From positions 9,277,420-9,341,419 of the forward strand of contig NC_044571.1 of NCBI RefSeq assembly GCF_901933205.1: 64,000 bases of DNA, in the 5' to 3' direction. Shown here piece after piece: positions 42,601-51,600 of this stretch. Each line of letters opens with the position of its first letter. The stretch's first letter is position 1. The translations under genes were made by a program, and so were the position numbers. A model generated the notes under the pieces. That model saw only the letters and a program-made list of their open reading frames with translations, was not told the DNA's origin and did no database searches. The stretch is from Camarhynchus parvulus (Eukaryota > Chordata > Aves > Passeriformes > Thraupidae).

Positions 42601-45600
42601 TTTCTGTGTTGTAGTTATTGATCCAGTGTGTCTTTCAATGGCTTCGTAAAGGTAGAACAAACAAGCCCTGACACTTGTTTGGAGCATGTACAGTTGTACA
42701 TTTTGTGCACACAGGTAGGTCTGGATGTGGCTCTCACAGCGAACTGTCCTGCTGATGCTCTGCTGCTGAGATTATTTGCTGAATAAAAGCTGAAAGAATG
42801 ATGTTTGCTGCAAGAAATATTATTCTGCACAGTGCAAGTGGCCAGAGCCCTTGCCTTGCCCCCTGCCAAGTCCCAGTAGGATTAACATTTCCTAAAAGCA
42901 AACCAAAGCATTTCAGAGCTGGATTATTTACTTAAATGACTGTTAGATATCAAATTGGAATCCCAATGGGAATATTTACCTGTCAGAAAGGTAAATGGCT
43001 ATAGATTTTGTTGGAACCTTGCTCTGTTTATTAAAGTTGCCTTGAAAACCATGTCCAAGAATGTTGTGTTTGGAGAGTGAAGTATGAAGGAGGAAACAAA
43101 ACTACTTTCTGGTACTTTAAAAACATTTATTTTTTCCTTGATTATCTTATAACACACAAAAAAAACCCCAACAGTAAAATCTAATTATGTCATATTAGAA
43201 ATAAATTAATCTTGAAAGGTCTTGTTATATCTTTTAATATTAATATAAATTTGCAATAAATATAAATTTATTTTTGGTTGTTTCAAGGAAACAGAAAATA
43301 TATTAATTTCTTCTGTGCAAGGTATTTTTTCAATATCCATAATTCTCAATGTATTAAAGCAAGATGGATATCAGCATGCTGTTTGAATAATTAAAACACA
43401 TTTTTCTTTTTACTTTTGGCAGTTTACTCAAAACAATTAATTAAAATTAATGTTTGTTAATAAGTAAACAAGGACTACAAACCCAGCTATTTAATAACAT
43501 AGGACTAAGCTCAGTTTAATTACCTGTCAGTTGCAATGAGCTAAGAACATAAATACAGATGGCTCCCAGCATTGCATTGATGGCAATAATTTGCTTGTTG
43601 ACTACACACTGAGAGACTGAGGTGAAGTACAAAAAGAGGGTTAAAAGGTGGATTGCTGCACATCAATAAAGTTGCTGCAGGTAGAGCAGACACTCCAGTG
43701 AACATCAGAGCATGGACATCAATTTCTGTTACATTCCAGCTACTGCAGTCAATACCTTATTGTTTTTAAATTGAATCTATTTATTTTTAAATATTTATTT
43801 TGACATTTCTGTAAAGTCTTACAGAATAAATGCTGCATCAAAATAAAAGCTGCTTTTCAAGAAAACTTCCCTTGTCAGAAGTTGTAGGACAAATTATTTA
43901 GCAAGTTAGCAGGCATCTTTAGGAGGCTTATTAATGTCAGTTGTAATTTTAGTAGTTTAGTTTTTATTTTTCATTTTAGAAAAGCAGAGTTAATTTATTT
44001 CATTAAATCTCTGCTGACTCTTTCAGACTGATGATATACCCATGCTCATAGTAAAACTAAGAAGTGGAAATACCATATCAAAATTCAGCATTTTGAAAGG
44101 TGCAGTTCCACCTGTGTAATCTGTTCAACCACCAGAGAAGAAACGAGGGAGTTTTGATATCTTCACTCTGTCTTCTGTTCTTGTGCTGAAAAATATCTTG
44201 ATTACCATTGGTAAATAGAAAATGGTAACTTCTGTATTTTGTTTTCAACAGGTTCTCATTTCAGGTTGCTGGAACAGCAGACAATTGTCTTCTCACCTTA
44301 TACCCATACTTGGCATTGCACTCCTCTGATCAAAAAATTGTCTGGAGAAGCAGTAAGCAGTCAAAACTCTACCTCTGAAATTATATTATGTCCATTAGTA
44401 TTACCAGTGTTTTCAGGGTGATAACAGGAATGTGATTGTCAAGATAGCTTTTTACCTCATTTGTTGCAGGGGAATACTGCAATTAAACTTTTAAAACAAT
44501 TTAATAGCTTCAGTTTCCTTGTTGAAAATGAGGACAAGTTGATTGTCCTATAAATGATTAGGTCATATTTATTGAAAGATATTGAGCAAACTGAAATCTT
44601 ATAGAATGTTTTGTGAAGTGTTTTAAATATGAATAGGGAAAACAGCCAAAACATTAGAGAATAAGTTATTTTGAATTGTATTGATAGACAGTGATCATAT
44701 CTTTTGAAGAAAGCAAAAGAGAAACCACATGATGTTATTTTAAAATGTGGTCATTATTTGCCTGTTGGGAATAGTTTTCAAGGTTTTTTAACTCCTGTCC
44801 TTGAAGGGAGAAGGGCACAGCTATCTTTTAAGACCTAATAAAAACCTGTGGTCAGGGAGCAGAAATATTTTTATCTGCTTTATGTCTCCCTGCCTGCCTC
44901 TGTCTAAACCTCTGCCTGTGTCCCCCCTGCTGGAGCCATCTCTGCTGTCTCAGTGATCTGTGATCTCTGTGTGTGGCTGTGCTCATGGCAAGGTAGGGAT
45001 CATTGTATAATCCAGGCTAGAAGGGATCCCTGGGGGCCATCTAGCCAACCTGCTTAAAGCAGGTTCAATGTGGGGTAAATGATGATTTTCTTTTTGTTTT
45101 TTTATAGCTGTATATGTGATCTGATGTATTTTGATGAAATAGAGAAGTTTTTTAGGTAAGCAAGTAAGTTCTTAGATCTGAGACAGATTTAGCATCAAAG
45201 ACTGAATTCTAAGACTGCATCAACTTAGAGTAAGTGTGTCACTCAGAGTATTCAAGAGAAAAGAGAATTGTTACTTGGGAAATTGAGAAAGGGATTAGTA
45301 AGAAGACAGGTCATGTTTTGGTCTTTTTCATCCAAATGGAAGAAGATAGGTGTAAGTACCACATCATTCAGGGATCATAGCACAATTAAATGAAGATAGG
45401 AAGGGGAAAAATATTATCTCTTATTAATTTGTAATTTTTTGCTTATTTTCTTTATTTTTTGTGACCAATATGCCATTCTTACAAGCTTGCTTGTAAAGAT
45501 GCTTTGTAGATTTCCATTGAGGATTAAGCCAAAAATGAAGTGATGGTTTTATAATAAATGATCTCCCATTAATATTGGGATATTTCTGTCCTGCACTGAT

Positions 45601-48600
45601 TACTTATTGGTTTGTTTACACATCAGTTTGTGTTAGTTTTGAAGCAAGTAATTACTGCTAAATTCCTTGAGTATTTTTAATGGGATTTTGTACAGACTGT
45701 GTTAATGTTGAATGCTGTTTAATGGGTGACCAAACCTTATCTATACAACACAGTGTCTTTGAAAGGTATCCAGGAAGGCTTTGCCTCCACTCTGACACTG
45801 TGCTTTTGTTTTACTTCCTACAGATGGTAAAAATAACAGTGCCAGCATTCAAAATTTAAAAGATAATCATAGAGAGTTCTTGCTTCTCTTAGTGGTGTGT
45901 TTGCTTCTCTGGAAACTACACTTGGTGCCTCTTTTGAACTGATGATAGAGGGTCCTTTAATCCTATTTTAGGCCAAAATGAGAATGTCAGAACATCTGTT
46001 ATTGCAGAACTGATGGATTGATAAAGTTTACCTCTGAGTTTTTTTGGTAAAATATGTGTTGTCAAGTATAAAAGAGCCTGATAGTGATGAAAGACTCATT
46101 ACACAGCTGTGAACAAAAAGAAGTCTTTAAGAATATTTTGTTCATGACACAGAATTCTTGAACTAGCATTGTTCTGATAGGGGCTTTTCAGCAAGCAGGA
46201 AGATGCATCCTGTAAAATATACAGTTAATGGGGAAAAAACCCCAAAAATGCATGCAATTTTTTCTGGACCCCAGTCTAATGACCAAAGTAAGATTTTTAT
46301 GAGTCAAATAAGAACTGTTACTTGATTAATTGAAGCATGAATTAGAAAAATATAGAAGTAGATATTTATAATTTGTTAGGGCTCAGACAATAAAATATGT
46401 TTTCTCAGCTGCAGCTTGAATCTATTTTTACAGACAGTAAAGACTTCAGCACTGGAGAAGTTGTTCTACAGCCATGTTTTACACCAGCGTCACCTTCACA
46501 TACCCATTCCACAAGTTCTTTAGGTGCAAATAGTGGCTCCAGCTGGGAAGATTCTCAATCAGGTATAGTACAGCACATAAAATCAATGATCTTATAAAGA
46601 ATTAGCCTCTTTTCTCCACATTGTATTGGGTTTTCTTTTTAAATCCTGGTAATGTTTTTTTTTAATTCACAAGGGTATAAATTAATTTTATTTTTATATC
46701 ATTTAGTGAAACTGCAACAGTGGTATTAAAATACACCTTCAAGGAAAGAGGTTGACCTAAGTTAGTTGTGTTATAAGGAAAACTATTATTTGTTTTTTTA
46801 TTTACCTTTTTGTGCAATGATATTGTTGTTGATGTTAACAACTAATAGTTTTTAAAATATATTAGTTATGAACAGATCAGAATTTAGGAGTGAGAAAGCC
46901 TAAGAGAGGGGAGAAAAGTCCAAAGGCTTATGGATGCAGTGGGAGTTATACCTGTACAATAACTGTTAAAGTGAACTTGCAGTGACTGACAGGCAAAGCT
47001 GAGTCTGTTGGAACCTGGTGTGAGACTGTCCCTTTTAAGATTCTGTCTATAGTTTTGTAAGCCATGCTTGAATTTATTTTTTGCTGATTGGGTAATGCTT
47101 TTTTTGAAAGTGAAATTAAATTTCAATATATTATTTTATTCCTAAGATGTGTAAATGTAGCTTAAATTGTTTTTTCCTAAAGGAAGTTGATCATTTGTTG
47201 TCTGGCAGTTTTTTGTTCTTTGTAAACAATTCTGTGTTGAATATTTTTGTACTAGACAAAAATGGGGAAATAAGAAATCTTTCTGGATGATTTATTTTGT
47301 TTGTATCCTTCAGAGAGTACCACTGATGAAAGTGAGAGTGATGAATATGAAAGTGAAGAGAATGAAGAAGCAAGTGAAGAGAGTAAAACTGTCAGTGAAA
47401 GTGATAAGAAAGGAGATAAGTGTGAATTATCATTTTTTCCTGATGAAGATGAGGAGGACTACATCTTCTTTCAAAAGACCCTAAATGCTGTCCAGAGTTG
47501 GTTCACACTCTTTGGCTGGTCTAAGGGACAGAATCCCATTTCCATACCTTATTCACTGAGAAGGTAATTCATAGAGCTAACTCCTGTCTGTCTCAGGATA
47601 ACAGATCTCTTTAAGGGCTTTGGGTATGATCTAAGGAATAGAAACACACTCTAATGCACAGTTTTCTATCAAAATTTTAGCTTCTATATGGTGCTTATAT
47701 GAAAATATCATCCAGGTGTTAGTTTTTACTTTCTAAAATACATTTTCAACTATCATACTGTGTATCATAATGCAGTGTGTGTTAAATATGCAGTTCAAGC
47801 TATATGTCACCTTTTTAACTGAAATTGATTCTCCTCTGAGACTGAAAACAGTTCTAGCCTTTGTCCCTTTTTTGGAGGCATAAGTAGGTTCTTTAACAAT
47901 GTCTTTTCCCCCCACATAATCTAAAGATCAAGAAACAAATGAGAAATAATATTTTATAACCAAGAGTCTTGCAAGTACTCTGGAAATACATCAGTTGTGG
48001 TGGCCTCACTTATTTGATTTTATCTAGCTTGGTGCTAAATAGTGAAGAAGCCACTCTGCTGGGAAAGACTCACATAGACATTTATGATAAAAATCCAAAT
48101 TATATTTGGCAGAAAGCTTTTATTTATGAAGGTATAAATATTCCATGCAGTTCAAAATCCTTACTTTATTATGAAAGTTCTGTAAAGATGAAAAAATGCT
48201 GTACTTTTCAACCCTCCTTGCTGCTGTTTTTAATTCATGGTTTCTTAAATTAGCCTTGTGATACATGAAATTGTACCTCATTTTGTGCATTTGGAAGAAT
48301 AATATCAAATTATATCAATATGATATCAAAAGTTTTTCTCTCTTAGGGATGTGTGTATAGTCCAGCTAACTGTTGCGCAAGAAAAGAATTTTAAACGAAG
48401 GGTTGACAAAGATAAAGGTTTTTATGAAATGTTATTGCATCTGAATGGACAATCAATACCAGGCATTGCAGCAAGCCAGTCATTGTCCACTGATCCAGTA
48501 GAAAGAATGTTCCAACTCCACTGGCAGCATTCTGAATTGCTTTCCTTCCTTAGGTAAGTACAGTTATGATGAGATATCCATGCGTGCACCTTTTCCTTCC

Positions 48601-51600
48601 AATTTTTATAATTAGCCTTCTTCAAGCCTAGTTCTAACTGGCTGGCATACAGTGAGTTTAGGGTTTCCTTTATCATTTTTCTGAGATAAGATTTATGTGT
48701 TATAACCTTTAATTTATTTTTACCAAGGTTATCTGCAGTTTGCACTAATCAAAGTGTCCTCTGGTAGGGTTATATCCAGCACAGGAATTACACAAGAACT
48801 CTCCTTCCTTAATTGCAAAAGATGACTTGTAGCCTTCTTAGACAGGCTCAGTAGACAGTCAGATCAAGTTTTTCATTCATAATCTCACCATTCCACTGAT
48901 GCTCTTGATGGAACCTGATGACTCCTTTGGCTTTCACATGGAAATGGATAGTATTTGTTTTGATGTTTTGTGTTATAATAAATCCTTCCTGGAGGAGCAA
49001 TGCTCAAAAAGAAGCCAATCTGTCCAGAGTTGTATGGTCTTTAAGTGTGTAGTTGTAGTCATAGGAATTGAACATGAGTTTCTATCCATGAAGATCATCT
49101 AAGCAATTAGTGGAACTGGATCACTACTCCAGAGGCTATTCAGATAGAGGAGATTACACAAAGATTAAACAACTTGAAAAAATTTAATTTCATTTAATTA
49201 TGTTTCCTATTAACTTTTCCTGCTTTGTGATTTCAGAAGGAAAGGAGCATATCTTCCTCATATTATGCCAGAATTTCTGCTTGCACCAGAAGATTATGAG
49301 TTATGGAGTGAAGTGAATACTGGACTGAGGGTAGGTAGGTTTGGTGTTTTTTCTCCTTTTAACAAAGCCCATGTGCTCAGTTTCAGTCCTTTGGATACTA
49401 GTGGAAGTTCTTGGTGGGCCATGAGTGTTTTTACTGTGGTGACTCTTTAGAATTGCATAACTCTAAGCACATGTGTGAGAGTAAGTAGGAATTTAAGCTG
49501 ACTCTAACATTTACATTGGTCTCCCTGGTTTTTTTTTCCAATTTCTTCTGATACTGTTAATACCTGATATTTATGTCCAACAGATATGTTTTAAAGTAGA
49601 GATCTGATTATCATACAGATTTTACCATCTTTAAGTGTTTTGTGTGTTTTCCTTGTTTTCCGATTGCTGTTTTCAATTCCTGTCAATTCTTTATGGTTCT
49701 TATTCCTGAGATAGCAGCAAACTGCAAATGGTTCTAATGTTGATCTCTATTGCACTACAGTAGATGTTATCACCCATTTATATCATTGATTCATTATTGT
49801 GCTCTTGTGAATTTCCTATCCAAACTGATGAAATGAATATTGAAAAAAAATTCCCATCTTTTATCTGAAGTGTTTTGTACCTGAAGCGAAGAGGGAAAGC
49901 ATGAGAAGCTCAGGCAAGTTAAGTGGCAGGCGTATTTTTGTTCTGGAGAGCAGAATGTTTGAGACAATGAGCAAACGAGCTTGGACAGATGTGCTGCTGC
50001 AGATGTACAAGGTAAATTGCCGATATATTTGCTACCAGATTCTGAGGAACTGATGGCTAAAAGCTTTATTTTGAAAAAGATCTGTAGTATACTGGAGGTT
50101 TATTTTTTTCCAAACACATCTTTAAAACGAAATGCATGTAAGCATTTTGTTTTTTCTCTAACAGAGAAAGAAAAAAGAGAGTGAGAATATTTTAATTTTC
50201 TTTAAAACCTTTCAAGTGTGTTAATATGTTCCAACTAGGAAATGTTATATTATAACAGTCTGCATTTTGTAGAATTAAATATTATATAAATATTAGTGCA
50301 AGTAAAGAAAACTCTTTCATGCTTTTGTGTTACCTTGCTTAGAAGCCCTTTTCACTGGACGTAATTGCCTAGATGTGTAACTGTAGCAATCATTGCCTTA
50401 TATTTGAATGGAATTTTTAAACAGCTAAGCATATTTTATAATAACTATTCATTTTAAAATATGATCATCTTGGTCAGTATAGACTTCTCAGATTTTATTC
50501 AATTTTATTTTTACTGATGATAAAGAAAAATCTTGGGTGCCATGTTTTCCAAAGTAAAGCTTATGTGCTCTTCATTGATCAGTACATTTATGTGCCTAAG
50601 AGAAAAATTTCTTTATTTCTGTTCCAAAGAAAATAGATTAAAAATATAGCTAATATTTGGGCTTCTCAGTAAAATTCAGACATGGATGTACTGGGGTGTG
50701 CCTTCAGTGAAGGATTCCACAGATGATTTAAGAGACTGGAGCATCTGTCATTTAGGGAGAGACTGAAGGAGCTGAGACTGTTCAGCCAGAAGAGAAGTCT
50801 TGGGTGGAGGGGTATATCTAAGAAATGTGTTTCAGTACCTGAGGGGAGGTTGGTTGTAAGGAGGACAGTGCCAGACTCCTCAAGTTGTGCCTCATGACAT
50901 GGTAAGAGGCACCAGGCATGAACTGAGATGCAGGAAATGCCTTTGAAGTTAAAAAACCTCTTTTCCTGTTAGAGTGGTCACACACTAGAATGGATACCTT
51001 GAGGGGTTTGTGGAGTTTTGGGGAAGTTGGAAGTTTGGACCAGGCAATCTCCAGAGGCACCTTCCAACCTCAAGTATTCTCTGACTATGTGAATATTGAT
51101 AGGGAAAGCACAAAAAAATAGAGATGAAACAGCATATGTACATGGACTGAGACAGATGACTTAAGGACACATGGGAATATAGTTGTGGAAAAATGCAATC
51201 ATAGTTACCAGAAAGCAATTCACTTTGCTGTTCTTTCAGTTTGCTCTAGTATTCATAGGTACATGACAGACTAGCACAGAGCAAAACCCCACCAAAATTA
51301 ATAATATATGTGTGTGTTTTGTTGTTTGGATTTTGATTTTTTTTTCCTGATGAGATGAAATCATAAAAAAATAGGTAGCTTGAAATGCCTTGATTCAATC
51401 AGGTTTTATATCAGTCAGGTTGAGGAAATCTCCAGTATCAGTCCAGGATGGGGCATGAACAGATTATGAGCAGCTCTGCCCAGAGGGACTTGGAGGTGCT
51501 GGTGGATGAGATGCTGGACATGAGCCACCCATGTGCACTTGCAGCCCAGAAAACCAATTCTGCCCTGAATTTTATTTTAGGCCTTTAATCTGAATTTTTC

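Larger units (their letters stand above)
34983..44251 (+). other. CFAP47: CFAP47 intron 21 of window (9.3 kb, repeat-rich)
   Basis: Longest closed intron here. Holds an LTR-like candidate (about 35090-35660), a GC-rich LTR-like insertion (about 37440-38600), and a minus-strand CR1 (about 41519-41935) with a GGTTTT run inside. Sequence between these is AT-rich and unremarkable; the 39330-39760 stretch is more complex but unassigned. Confidence 0.75.
46563..49870 (+). other. CFAP47: CFAP47 introns 23-26 of window (46563-47313, 47564-48346, 48554-49236, 49331-49870)
   Basis: Four short introns of 751, 783, 683 and 540 nt around exons 24-26. AT-rich, with no repeat or extra exon recognised. Confidence 0.78.
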
